64,000 nt of DNA from Erigeron canadensis (lineage: Eukaryota > Streptophyta > Magnoliopsida > Asterales > Asteraceae): the NCBI RefSeq assembly GCF_010389155.1, contig NC_057768.1:17605664-17669663 (forward strand). The letters run 5' to 3'. Under the pieces are notes generated by a model. It was not told where the DNA came from. It searched no databases and was given only the letters and a program-made list of their open reading frames with translations. Of this stretch, positions 11,733 through 23,300 are shown in pieces. The first letter of the stretch is position 1. Each line of letters starts with the position of its first letter. A program made the position numbers and the translations under genes.

Positions 11733-12130
11733 AAAAGGTAACATATTTACATGAAATTCCTATTAAAGGTAACCTATTTTGTTTTCGTCTATTTAAAAAA
11801 TCTTATTTTCAAAAATTCCTAATAAAGGGCATATCGTTAGGTTTTGACAGACGGAGCTCGTTAAGTGCCACGTCATCAGTTTTGATGACATGGCACTTGA
11901 CTTTGACCGACTCATATATATATCGAAATTAGGCCAGTCAAAGTCAAGTGCCACGTCATCAAAACTGATGACATGACACCGGTAACGTGACACTTAACGA
12001 GCTCCGTCTGTCAAAAACTAATGATATACCCTTTATTAGGAAATTTTTGAAAATAGGATCCTTTAAATAGACGAAAACAAAATAGGTTACCTTTAATAGG
12101 AATTTAATGTAAATAGGTTACCTTTTTTTT
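11733..12130. mobile_element. Long palindromic MITE, Mutator-like
   Basis: Left arm about 11733-11913 and right arm about 11935-12130 are near-perfect reverse complements, with a short AT-rich centre. Each arm repeats an AAAGGTAACCTATTT-type segment twice near its outer end. The inner part carries CGGAGCTCGTTAAGTG and a TGCCACGTCATCA block. Arms near 180 bp without coding sequence suit Mutator-type MITEs. I could not fix a 9-bp target duplication, so the class is inferred. Confidence 0.65.
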
Positions 12131-12582
12131 TAAGTAGCCTATAATTCACAAGCATTTATATTTAGATGTTACTATATTAAGTCATACATTATAAGAGGGT
12201 TATTGAGAATTTAAATAAAAAATGAATATATATATATATATCAAATATATCAGTTATATTTACGTTTTCATCTCTTTACTGTCATATCCCTATTTTAGCT
12301 TAGATTTGCCCAAGCTTCAATGACATTTAAGTTATCAGTCAATAAGGCCATCTATAATTATAACAAAAATAAATAATAAAAAAAAATCAAGTCATAACTT
12401 GTGTAAAGATATAAAAGATCTTTTGTGAAACCTTTATTTAGATGACAACTAAAATTTTTGTTTATTATTTAAAATGTTATAGTTTTTGCTTATTTTAAAA
12501 TTTAGCTTAGTAATTAGTTAACAACTAATATTAATATTTTTTGCCTAAAATAAAACTCCATTCATTTATTTACTATATTATC

Positions 12583-12608
12583 ATTATTATTATTATTATT
12601 ATTATTAT
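12583..12608. repeat. ATT microsatellite
   Basis: About eight tandem ATT units. A related shorter run sits at about 11518-11533 in the paired diverged segment. Confidence 0.8.
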
Positions 12609-12896
12609 ACATGAATATGATTTTTTTTTAACTGAAACTTAAATATATCCCGATGCAATTTCAAAAATGTACATTAAAATACAATTTCATGCTTTAACAT
12701 AATTGACATATATCATATATTAATATTAATAAATCATAATTTTACTATTTACAATCGTAATCTAATAGCTTTTTATATTATCATAAAATATGAATGATAA
12801 TGTAACCATTAATTCTTTTTATTTATATTCTCGATGAGTCCCGTACAACGTACGGGTTTAATCTATTTAGTTTTATATTTTAAATTTTCTTTTATA

Positions 12897-13294
12897 TCTA
12901 TACTATATTATAAAGCAAATCCACTTTTCAACTTTCAACATTCAATTTCAACAACATACACATATTAATGCATGATGTACCATACATCAATGCATACAAC
13001 TTTCTCTCTCCTCCATAAATCATTTTATTCCTCTAATTCTTTCAAAATCTTTTATCTCAAAAACTGTACAGCGATAAATTATAAAAATTATATAGGTGTT
13101 CTTAAAATTTATGCTTTTTCATTAGAGATGTCATTCGATATACTTCGACAAATTTTTAAATCCGAAGGTGGAGCCCGTACGACCAAGGCATTTGACTATG
13201 ACACTCTATGACATATAACCTCCTATGACCTATCACACTTTATGACCCATCACCCTCATTATTTTACCGTTGCAACGCGCAGATACTTGCTCTC
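12897..13294 (+). mobile_element. Helitron-like non-autonomous element
   Basis: It starts TCTATACTATATTATAAAGC preceded by A, a common plant Helitron 5' end. It ends with the palindromic CGTTGCAACG (13268-13277) followed by GCAGATACTTGCTCTCG, similar to family ends finishing in TTGCTAGT but with CTAG lost. A 79-codon frame inside has no recognisable domain and is not called. Confidence 0.55.
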
Positions 13295-14018
13295 GTACTT
13301 TTAAAAAGTATCATCAATAACAACCCAAAATTTTAGATATGTGGTAATACAAGCTAATAATTTGTTTTCCTTGTCATATTTTTATCAATAAACATTTTTT
13401 CATTTGTAAAATCATATATGGTGGTTTACATAGAGTTCATAAAAATGTTTAAATGTTAGTATATAAAGTCAATATATTTGGAGCTTTAAAACACCGACTT
13501 CCATATGTTTATATCTCTTGTCTCTTTTAATCACAGTACAAACTAGCTATAAGCTACGTGGTTACCGACATGCTTTTTTTTTTCCATTTACTTTTGCTTT
13601 TTAGTTAGTTTTTTTTCTTTTTTTTTTTTTTTTCCAAAAACTTGGTTTTATAATATCATGTTACTTTTTTTATTCAGTTTTGTTTTATGACCTTTTTGTA
13701 GATCATGATGTAAAATAACATAAGGTTTTCAGAGACAACGCTCGGTGATATATCTCGTTTAAATTTTAATAATAGTTCGCGCATAACACCCTTACATGAG
13801 AATAAACATATTGTGTAAACTAAATATTTAAATTTTAAACAACCAGGTCAAACACTCTATCATTTTAAAATTATAATTTACGTGAAAATCGAAAAACTAG
13901 TCAAAGACTTCATGATTAAAAACTAAATATAATATGTTAATAGTTGTCCACCACCACTACCACAACCACGACACCATTGCCAGAAATTATTATACAGTAT
14001 GGGCGAAGCCTTTATTGA
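13295..14018. other. AT-rich spacer without a gene
   Basis: Homopolymer T tracts near 13567-13635 and otherwise unremarkable AT-rich DNA. I see no gene, RNA or repeat ends. Confidence 0.6.
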
Positions 14019-14203
14019 ACGGTTGTGCAGTTCATGGCGGCTTTACTCTTCTCGGTCGCCGACGTTGGACCATTTATTAAGAGTTGGAAGCCGAACACAT
14101 TTGAAAAAGGTGTGGGTTTTATAGGCGTCGATCCAAGATATAATGTGATGGTATATGATATGGTACGACCGTTGCCCTTACTCTCATGGCTCCGCCATGT
14201 GTA
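14019..14203 (+). other. Protein-like open stretch of unknown origin
   Basis: On the + strand about 58 codons from an ATG to a TAA give a composition unlike the AT-rich surroundings: it includes FSVADVGPFIKSWKPNTF and FIGVDPRYNVMVYDMVRP. I do not recognise the family. The local rise in GC suggests an exon or gene fragment carried or truncated by mobile elements. The reading ends exactly where a gypsy LTR begins (TGTAACACC at 14200), so it may have been cut by that element. A chance ORF is possible. Confidence 0.2.
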
Positions 14204-15581
14204 ACACCCCAATGTTTTTAAGGTAAAAGAAATTAACCCCTTTTCATAGTTTTGACATTAAATTAATTTTCTAGCATTTTATTTTTAGTTATGGGGTTAA
14301 TTTAATTGGAACTTTAGCGGATAGTGGGTAAATACCCACAAATTTGAGAGATGGGACGTGGCATCTCCAAAGAGTGCCAGCCATCTATTTTGGCTTATGA
14401 CTCACCTTCCATTACTTCTTCTTCACACTCCTTTCATGCATTCCATCTCATTCTTTTAAAATCAAAGATAAACCCTCTCAAGTTGAAGGAAGAATTTATA
14501 GTAATAATCATCACCATCATATAGTCTTCATTCAAGAATTCAAAAGTTAGGGTTTGTGGGTTTTATGGCGGTAGTCGAAAATTAAGAGAAAAAGGGGAAG
14601 AAATTGTGAATTGAAAACCCTAATCTATTGTATTCCATTGTTGAGGTATTGATTTTCCCTAATTTAGTTTTTTATCTCTCTTTTGAAATTAGGGTTCATG
14701 GAGTGAACCAATTTGGGGGTTTTTGCTAGAATTTAAATTATGGTTAATTTTCTCCAATTCCTTAGATAACCTAGTTTTTCATTGACTTATGTGTTGAGTT
14801 GATTATGAAATTGATAAGTTCATGTGATAATTTTGATTTATGAGAAAGTTGAGTTCTTACTAATTTTTGAAATAATGATGAGGATGGTAGATTGAGCTAC
14901 CTAGTATTATTGTTGAAAGTAAAAGAGACTCAATGACAAATGGGTTGGGTTTGGGTTTAGAAAAGGCTAGTGATTGAGTATGACTAGGTTGAGCTAGTCA
15001 AGTTGTGAATATAAGCTTATGCACTTTTATGTTATGATCATAGGTTGAAGCTTATTTGTGCATTATCATTTTAGCGTTATTGTTCAAGTTGCGGAGGAGG
15101 TGAGTATAATTGCATACCTTTATGTATACGTTAGGTCAATCGACCACATTATGTTGAAGTTTGTTTATCCATGTGTGGTGATTGATTTAGCGTAGGCCCA
15201 TATGGGGCATAGTGTTTATGAGGTCTAAGAACCTCCGGGGCCTAAGAATCCTAATAGTTGATTTGAGATGAGGCCTAAGAACCTCCAGGACCTAAGAATC
15301 CTGATAGTTGTTATTGTTATGATTGTTTAGCTTATATGGATCCATGTATAGCGTTTTGTGTGCAAGGTGAGCATGTAAATGTGACATGACAGTGTCATAG
15401 GTTACATGTAATAGTCCTTGTACTTTGCCCTCCTTCGTGTTCATAAATGTATGCAAGTATATTCACTAAGCCTTTGCTTATATTTTAGTTGTTTACCATT
15501 TTATAGGTAGTTCCGGAAGAAGGAACTAGAACTGTTGAATTGAAAGTGTTAATTTAGAGCTTGAAGCGGTTGAAGTAAAGA
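14200..15581 (+). repeat. Chromovirus-type Ty3/gypsy LTR, 3' end interrupted
   Basis: It opens TGTAACACCCCAATG, the start shared by many Tekay-type LTRs (the intact gypsy element in this window shows the same TGTAACACCCC at one LTR edge). It runs as non-coding DNA up to the poly(T) of a LINE inserted at 15582. An internal near-duplication (GAGGCCTAAGAACCTCC, near 15220-15300) is visible. No internal region follows, so this is a solo or truncated LTR. Confidence 0.5.
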
Positions 15582-16387
15582 TTTTTTTTTTTTTTGATAA
15601 AAGGTAAACGTATTATAAATGCAATAAACATTTACAAAGTAATGCCCCCACGGGCCCCCAGAATAAGATAAAGGGGACCCATGGTGCAGGAAATGAACCA
15701 ACTGAGTAACTAGACAGGCCCAGAAACCCAATAAATAATCAAACTAGCAATCTAAACAATAAGAGTATAAAAACATTGCTAGTATAACTATCAGTGCTAG
15801 TCGTCCATTTTCATGAAGCGACCAAAACCATCATCTTCTTCAACATCTTCTTCAACATACATATCATCATCATCCCCAGCAGCATGTGTAGCATGAAAAT
15901 AAGGCTCAACCAAGGGAATACTAACATCATCAGTGTTAATCTGGCATAGTACTTCATACTGGTTCCTAGTCTCAACAGCACGACCAGGTGGTGTAAGTAT
16001 AGAATCATGATCTGTCTGAGCCTGTGTACTTGAGTGAGTGTCTGGAATTGTATCTGTATGAGTCCTGAGTGGTCTCTGTGAAACTGGAGCAGCAGGAAAC
16101 CTGACTGGAGCTGAAGAATCTGTAGTGGTAGGTGTGGGAGCAGCTACAACTGGGGCCTTACCCTTAGGATCATTTGTCTTTTTAGGGACATAAATGACCT
16201 TGGGCTTAGGCATAGAGAAAGATGGGGCTTTCTTGGGCCTCCTCTTTCGTCTCTTGGGCTTTTGAAACCCATCCTGGTCTTGGACCTCTGCTGGAGTAGT
16301 CTGCTGGGCCCCTGTTGGGCCTACCTTAGTCCCTGATGGACCTACCTGTCATGCTGGAGCTGCATAAGCCATCCGGGCTTCCATCTC
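15582..16387 (-). mobile_element. Truncated LINE (L1-like) retrotransposon
   Basis: On the minus strand the element ends in a 3' A tail (T run 15582-15595 on +) preceded by TTTACCTTTTATC, typical of plant L1 3' ends. Upstream is a fragment reading like the C-terminal half of an ORF1 protein. No ORF2 endonuclease or reverse transcriptase lies between, so the copy is internally deleted. Its 5' side is interrupted by the Sirevirus LTR at 16388. Confidence 0.6.
15797..16384 (-). pseudogene. LINE ORF1 C-terminal fragment
   Basis: An open stretch on the minus strand of about 195 codons is broken once by TGA near 16349. It has a basic segment (GFQKPKRRKRRPKK, near 16230-16270), then a Pro/Thr/Ser-rich linker (KGKAPVVAAPTPTTTDSS...), then NQYEVL and an acidic end (DDDDMYVEEDVEEDDGF). 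Plant L1 ORF1 proteins have, after the zinc knuckle, a basic and low-complexity tail with an N(R/Q)(F/Y)xVL motif; that family resemblance is the basis of the call. The RNA-binding N-terminus and zinc knuckle are missing, removed by the Sirevirus insertion or by earlier truncation. A chance low-complexity ORF is less likely given the adjacent LINE-type tail. Confidence 0.5.
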
Positions 16388-16709
16388 TGTAGATGCAGAT
16401 TCGTTGTGAAAATCGCAACATAGATTTGATTATCGTTTATGTTTTAGGAACTATGTTTCAAATTATTTAAATAAGAACTTGTGTTGATATTTAATGATTA
16501 CGTTTGAACTTCAATATTATATCTGTTTATGTTTTGCATTGTGTTTGTGTGTTATATATTGCTTTGCAGGTATAAGAACATAGAATCAAGGTTTATAAGT
16601 GTCGTAGAACACTTAAACGATGATTGGATGTTATGTACGAGCCAAACGAAGTCAAACAAAGCACCGAAGGGTCGAACCTCGTGCTGACATCATCAGCATG
16701 AAGAACTGA

Positions 16710-16733
16710 CCTCGTGCTGACGTCAGCACGAGG
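16710..16733. promoter_or_regulatory. 24-bp TGACGTCA palindrome in U3
   Basis: Perfect dyad: arms CCTCGTGC and GCACGAGG surround TGACGTCA. The core is a classic plant bZIP/TGA-factor site. It lies about 75 bp upstream of the TATA box, and the same palindrome occurs at the same place in the other LTRs. Confidence 0.6.
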
Positions 16734-16807
16734 GAGATCGATTGGTTGCTTAATCGGGCTTAATACTTAATTAAGGCCGAAGCCCACACGATCCAATACA
16801 CAACTAG

Positions 16808-16815
16808 TATAAATA
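16808..16815 (+). promoter_or_regulatory. TATA box of copy A LTR
   Basis: TATAAATA, conserved in position in the copy B LTRs (25710-25717, 63775-63782) and slightly altered in the copy C LTRs. Confidence 0.65.
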
Positions 16816-17083
16816 CAAGACCTAATCTACGGAATTAGGTTAATCGTTTTGGTGAATCTTAGTTAATCATTTGAAGATATTCACGAAATTACGAATTAAG
16901 GTTAATTGTTCCTTCGTGTGACCTCTTACACGAACCACAAGCCTTGTGCATCTCCTTGGTTTGATTAATTACTCATTAATCAGCAAAAGGCAATAGCAAT
17001 CTAGTTATCTTAAGAGGATTCCGCACTCTTGACATGATGAATCACGTCTTATTACGATCCGCGCAACCGTAGGACCTTACAAG

Positions 17084-17095
17084 TGGTATCAGAGC
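17084..17095 (+). other. Primer-binding site, initiator tRNA-Met type
   Basis: TGGTATCAGAGC starts two bases after the LTR and is complementary to the 3' end of plant initiator tRNA-Met. This is the usual primer site of copia elements. Confidence 0.9.
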
Positions 17096-17184
17096 CCTAA
17101 GGTTGATTACCAGAAGGTGTAAGACTGTTTGATTCGCTATTGATTGCAAAATCAATTCGAAATTCGTGTTTTTAGTCAAGTTCG

Positions 17185-17400
17185 TGCTCTTCTTCGCATG
17201 ACTTCGTGCTTACGTTAGCACGAGGTAGTGTATGCTAAGTGCTTACGTCATCTTAACTTCGTGTCACGTGCTACAAGTGTGACTTCGTGTCTGTCTTCGT
17301 GTCACGTGCTACAAGTGTGACTTCGTGTCTGTCTTCGTCTTATGTGTTACTCATGTGACTTCGTTACGTACCTCGTGTCACGTGCACTTCGTGTGAGCTC
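17185..17400 (+). repeat. CTTCGTG-rich leader repeats of copy A
   Basis: The untranslated leader is packed with CTTCGTG, CACGTG and ACGTCA-like motifs. It includes a 38-bp tandem duplication (17257-17294 and 17295-17332) and further partial units to about 17400. Copies B and C carry different arrays of the same motifs in the same place. Confidence 0.75.
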
Positions 17401-17463
17401 GTTTGACTTTATGCCGAATGAATTACTTGTTATTTCATTTGATTTAATTTCAAAAGATTCGAA

Positions 17464-20352
17464 ATGACTACGATTCCAGCTGCCGCAAATTCACCAAATG
17501 CTTTACTTATTAGCCAGATGATCATGCACGATCATGAGGTTGGTCATGGAAACACACCTCCAAAGTTGTTCCGTATGGAAAACTATTGGATGTGGAAGAG
17601 ACTTTTTGAAGACTACATTCGTCTCACTGACATGGAAAAATGGAGTGATCGGAAGGTTTTGATTGGCCTTCGTATGAGAAAAAGGAGTGATCGGAAGGTA
17701 TACTTATGCTGATATGCCGATTGAAGAACGAAAAAGATACGAATTTGAGGTAAAGGCCTTGTCCACTCTTACTATGGCCTTACCTCAAGATAGTGTACAC
17801 TTGTTCAAGAAATACAATACTTCAAAGGACTTTTGGGACGCTCTTGAAAGATAGTGTGAGGGCGATGTAACCTTGAAGAAGAATCGTATCAAACTTTTGA
17901 AGCGCCAGTATGAAGCTTTCAATGGACTGAAAGGAGAATCTCTTGATGAGATTATTATTCGATTCAGTCATTTGACTACTGAGTTGTCATATTTTGAGGT
18001 TGTTTATCCTCAAACTGAGGTAGTCGATAAGTTTTTGGACTCACTGCCTAAGACATGGACTGATTATGTTCATCAACTTCAAGATGATCAAGAATATAGC
18101 TCATGGGATTTTGAAAAGGTGGTTTCCAAGCTTAAGAACAGAGATATGAAAAGAAGAATTAAAGATACACACTCGGATTTCACTCAAGATCCATCATTGT
18201 ATCATGCTAAGTCTGTTCATTTAGCAAGTTCTAGCTCGGGAAATAATGCATTTCTAAGTGGTGCTGAAGCTACACCAATAGTAGATGCTGAAGGTCTGGC
18301 TGGATATGTTGCTTATGACACTGCAAATACGAATGTCAAGAGCAATGTACAATCTTTTCACTCTATGCCAATGAGTATGAGTTCTGCAGAAGGTAGAATG
18401 AGTGTTTACTCAGCCTTTTGTAAAGCTCATGAAGCATTTATCGGAGGAAAGATTACTGATCCTGCAGTGATTGATGAGGATTACAATCAGATAGATCCTG
18501 ATGATTTGGAAGAAATGGATCTACAATGGCAGCTAGCTATGCTCACTATTAAGGTTAGAAGATTCACTCAGAGAACCGGGAAACCTATAGGTAATGGCAC
18601 CAAAGGCTTTGACAAATCCAAGGTGAAATGTTTCAATTGTGATGGATTTGGTCACTTTGCAAGAAAGTGTCAACGACCTAAGAGGATTGACAATACCACA
18701 GTTGGTCGTCAAAATTACAATCAAGGTGGTGTTACAGTAATCAGAAAACTCAAGCAATGATTACATATCCTGCTACTCCACAACAGCCAGTTTCGTCACT
18801 ATTTTCGGAGTCAAAGGCCGTTGTTGTTCAGAATCCGGATGGTACTTATCAATGGGATACACAATCTGATGATACCTCGAATCATGCCTACATGGTAGAA
18901 TTATATGATGAGGTAGCTGCAACAATAGATTATGCTGTATACTCAAGTGGAGAAAGTGCATCTGAGGTAGTTAAGCAGAATGTACGAAATGTTGCTGAGA
19001 CTGTAAGATCTAAGAGTGAACCGATGACAGCAGTGAAAGAATCTGAAGAAAAAGAAGAGTCATCGATTCCTGCTGATGACATTTCTATGAAGAGCATTGA
19101 AGAACAAATGAAGAACTTTGTGATACCTGAAGGTATGACAGCTGAAGATTTTGTTGCACATATGGCAGATTGCAAGGCTGCAGATCAAAAGGTATCTTGT
19201 TCTTTGTTTTCTATTGTTGACGTTTGTAAAATGGTGTCAGATTTGAAACTTGAGGTATTAAAATTGAAAGAAAATTTAACTAGTTTAAATACTGAAAATG
19301 TTATTCTTAAGAAGGAAAGTAACGTGACTAAAGATTCTGATTTACGAGATCACCAACAAACGGAATTAGATTTTAATCCAGATGAAGTAGTATACTACAC
19401 ATTGAAAGACTGTGATACAGTTTTCTATGATAAAGAAGTATCTATAAATAGGATTGAACCTAAATCAAAAATTGATAAAGTTTGGTATGTGGAAAATAAA
19501 GAAGAATGGTTAGCTGAACAAATTCTATATAAGGATAGACATTATGCTCCTTTTAAACCAGCAAGAACTATGGAAGAAGCAATACAGACGCTTGATACCA
19601 TAAATGAAATGAATGAGTATGGTATACCAATCCCTGAAATAGAATATGGTCAATCTAGAAAACAACAAGCAAATAAGTTTTATACTTGTCGTGAGAAAGG
19701 TCATATAGCTATTGAATGTCCAAATAGGAAGATCAAGAATCCTAAGAATGACAGTCAAGTCAAGTCAAAGGATGTTGGTGATATTCCTAATACTAAAGGG
19801 AAGGGTAAATTACTTGAACAAGTAGCTTCACCACAATTTATGAGTGCATATAAAAGAGATTATTATAAGGGGTATGCAAAAAGACATCCTGATAATAAAA
19901 ATGCATAGAATTATGTTAAGTTACTCAAAAATGTGTCATATGGTGAGTCTACTGTTACAGATCAAGGGATTAATTACAATAGATCTAAGACACCAAAACG
20001 ACAGGGACCTTCACAGAATACTACTTCTAGTAGTGTAAGTCCGAGTCGTTCACGTACACCTCAAAGGAGTTATTCACCTAGGAAGATGGCTCAGCAAAAT
20101 CGGTCATTCCCTTTTAGAATTAATAGTTCGTCTAAATTCTATGATCGATTAGGGAGTCAACCTAGATATGGTACACATTCACCAAGGAATTCTCCTCCTA
20201 AGACTCGTTTCACTTCACCTAAGAAACAGTCTGTGACACCATCCTCATCCAAGGCTCCTTTACAAAGCGATGGATATTGGACCGAATTAATTATGAAAGA
20301 TGAATTCAGTAAATCCAAACCTCAGAAGGTTTGGGTTCCCTTCAGAAACTAA
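17464..20352 (+). pseudogene. Copy A gag
   Basis: The capsid/nucleocapsid gene starts at ATG 17464 (MTTIPAAANSP) after a long leader. Gag coats the RNA and forms the particle. Visible parts are the retrotransposon gag region (about 17570-18170), a first zinc knuckle CFNCDGFGHFARKC (near 18630), an acidic Ser/Glu-rich middle with a heptad-like stretch (near 19230-19330), a second knuckle FYTCREKGHIAIEC (near 19675) whose first Cys is Phe, and a basic Ser/Pro tail (near 19980-20250). Defects are a frameshift near 17700, TAG at 17852, a roughly 4-base deletion frameshift near 18740, and TAG at 19906. The end, WVPFRN then TAA, is conserved in all three copies and overlaps pol in the -1 frame. Confidence 0.85.
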
Positions 20353-23300
20353 CCATCTTATTATCTGATGTGCAGGGAGAACCAAGGAAGCCTATCAGTC
20401 TTTGGTATGTTGACAGTGGATGCTCTCGGCACATGACAGGGGACAAGAATGTGTTGTCCAATTATGAAGATGTAAATGGTTCGCATGTTAGTTTCGCAGG
20501 TCCCAAGGGTGGCATCATCTCGGGCCAAGGTGATGTTGTCAATGGGAAGATTACGTTGGAGAAAGTCAATTATGTGGAATAGTTAGCACATAATCTATTG
20601 AGTGTTTCTCAGATCTGTGACAAGGGTAAAAATGTCCATTTTACTGAGAAAGAAGCGCTTATATTGAAACCAGGATATGTTATTCCTGAAGACTGGATCC
20701 TGCTAAAAGCTCCTAGGAAGAGAGACATCTATGGCTTTGTGTTAGGTGATGATGATCCAAAGGAGTCTGTTTTCTTATTAACGAAAGCAAACGAATCTGA
20801 ATCTTTGTTATGGCATAGAAGAATGGGACATATTAATTTCCGAAAAATGAATGACATTGTCAAACATGGTTTGGTTGACGGCGTTCCCATGAAACGGTTT
20901 GGAATGGAAGACAAATGTGTACCTTGTCTGAAAGGTAAACAACAAAAGTCTGCACATAAACCGAAACAAGAAAACTCTATTGCCAATCCTTTCGTGTTAC
21001 TTCACATGGATTTATTTGGTCCAGTAAATGTAAGAAGTATCGGTGGGATGTACTACTGTTTGATGGTTACTGATGATTACTCAAAATTCTCATGGGTATT
21101 CTTTCTTAAATCGAAAGATGAAACTCCCCAGATTTTGATAAATTTCTTTGTCGTAACTGAAAACATTTATGGAGTTCGTGTTAAGAGAATTAGGAGTGAC
21201 AACGGAACTGAATTCAAGAATAATGTGATGGATGTCTTTTGTTTGTCAAAAGGAATCCAACATCAATATAGTTCGCCATATGAACCACAACAGAATGGAG
21301 TTGCTGAAAGAAAGAAAAGGACTCTAATCGAGACAGCCAAAACTATGCTTGTAGATTCAGGGCTTCCTACTATGTTTTGGGGGCAGGCAGTGAATACAGC
21401 TTGTCATATTTTAAATAGGGTTACTGTAGTTAAGCGTCATAATAAGACATGTTATGAGCTTGTACATAAGAACAAACCGAATTTAAAGAATGCTGAACCA
21501 TTTGGTATATCGTGTACTTTCTTGAAATATCTACCTCAGTCAAAGTTTGATCCAAAGGTTGAAGAGGGATTTTTCATGGGTTATAAACCGGGAACATCAA
21601 TTCGACGGGTTTACAACAAATAGACCGGCAAAGTTGACTTGGGTACAAATGTCAAGATTGTCAGTCATAAGCCCGCTATTCATTCTGGAACTGGCAAAAA
21701 CTTCGATTACGATAGTTTGTTTAGTTCACTACATGGTCCTGATTCTTATTCAGATCCTGAGACAGTTGATGATGTGATTATTTTAAGAGATCACATGGAT
21801 AATACTCCTACATCTCCGCCTACTCGAAATGTCGATACTACTCCAACCAAAGTTCAGCCTACTACTATTGTTGATGAAATTGGTAAGGACAAGAATAAGA
21901 CACCAGATTCAGATAATAGTGAACCCGAGAACACTATTCCACTTACTCCGTCAAAGGTTTCACTGCCTGATGATGATCTTATTTCTGAAGAATCGGAAGA
22001 TGATTCTAGCTCTCCTGAGTTTCAGATTAAAACGAATTTAGGAGAAAGTCTGAATGTTGATTCGGTTCCTCAATATCGAGTTAATAAGGATCATCCCATT
22101 GAAAATATTCTTGGTAATGCTACAGAACCTGTTCGAACTAGAAATCAGTTGAATAAGGATCTGACTATTTTGTTTTGTGAAGTGAAAGACACTGGATTGA
22201 TAACTGAGTGTTTATATTCTAGTTTCATTTCACAAGTAGAACCTAAGAATGTTATGGCAGCACTTCAAGATCCATGTTGGGTTGAAGCTATGCAAGAAGA
22301 ATTAGCTCATTTTGAAAAACTTGGAGTTTGGGAGTTAGTAGATGTGCCTAGAGGTAAAGAACCGATTGGAGCTCGTTGGGTATATAAATGCAAACGAGAT
22401 GATAAAGGGATTGTTACTAGAAATAAAGCACGTTTGGTAGTTCAGGGGTTTGCACAACGAGAAGGATATGACTATCATGAAACTTTTGCACCAGTTGCTA
22501 GGATTGAAGCTATAAGGTTATTTTTAGCCTATGCATGTTTCAAAGGTATAAGGGTGTATCAGTTAGACGTTAAGAGTGCCTTCTTATACGGTGAAGTTAA
22601 AGAAAAAGTATATGTTCACCAACCACTGGGGTTTGAAGATCCGAGCTATCCAAGAAGAGCATATCGACTGGATAAGGCTCTTTATAGATTACATCAAGCA
22701 CCCAGAGTGTGGTATGAAAAGTTGTCAACACATTTGTTGACAAATGGTTTTACAAGAGGATCGATAGACAGCACATTGTTTATCAAGTGGAAGAAGCGAG
22801 ATTCTCTGTTTGTACAAGTTTACGTGGATGATATCATTTTTGGTTCATCTAATATAAAGATGTGCAAAGAGTTTGAAATGAGCATGAAAAATGAATTTGA
22901 AATTGGTGCTATGGGGGGACTTCAATTTTTCCTCGGACTGCAAGTCGATCAAAGGAAAGATGGATTCTTTATTCACCAGTCTAAGTATGTCGATGACATC
23001 TTGGAGAGGTTTCAAATGTTAGAGTCCAAGACATATGGTACTCCTATTCAGCAAAATCATGGTTTAGGAGTTCTTGATCTGAAAGATGAACTTGTGGATG
23101 CAACTTATTATCGTGCTATTATTGGCTCATTGATGTATCTGACTGCTTCGCGTCCAGATATTAAGTTCGTTATTTGTCTTTGCACTAGATTTCAAGCTAG
23201 TCCGAAAGAGTCACATTTGGTTGCAACAAAACGTATTCTACGTTATCTTAAGGGAAACCAAGGGCTTGGTCTATGGTATTCTATGGGAGGAACATTTGAT

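Larger units (their letters stand above)
11385..12690. repeat. Diverged duplicated segment flanking the MITE
   Basis: The segment at about 11385-11640 recurs in diverged form at about 12445-12690. Both carry TTTTGCTTATTTT, a TTAGTTAA...TTAATATTTTTT stretch, an ATT microsatellite and an ATATAT(C)CCGATGCAA-like end. The palindromic MITE lies between the copies. Confidence 0.55.
11317..12866 (+). mobile_element. Possible Helitron-like element with internal MITE
   Basis: The start TCTCTCTATATAACTAAGAG (preceded by A) resembles Helitron 5' ends. The right end has the hairpin CCCGTAC-AAC-GTACGGG (12840-12856) and, ten bases later, CTAT where CTAG would be expected. Inside lie a palindromic MITE and two diverged copies of a roughly 260-bp segment. 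The pairing of these two ends is inferred only from orientation and proximity. Confidence 0.35.
16388..17081 (+). repeat. 5' LTR of copy A
   Basis: 694 bp, TGTAGATGCAG...CCTTACA. It contains a 24-bp perfect palindrome centred on TGACGTCA (16710-16733) and a TATA box (16808-16815). It begins inside the LINE; the expected target duplication partner of ATCTC (16383-16387) is not seen because A has lost its own 3' end. Confidence 0.9.

Noticed and set aside
12972..13211. 79-codon frame
   Set aside because: It sits inside a small Helitron-like element, has no recognisable domain and has ordinary AT-rich composition.
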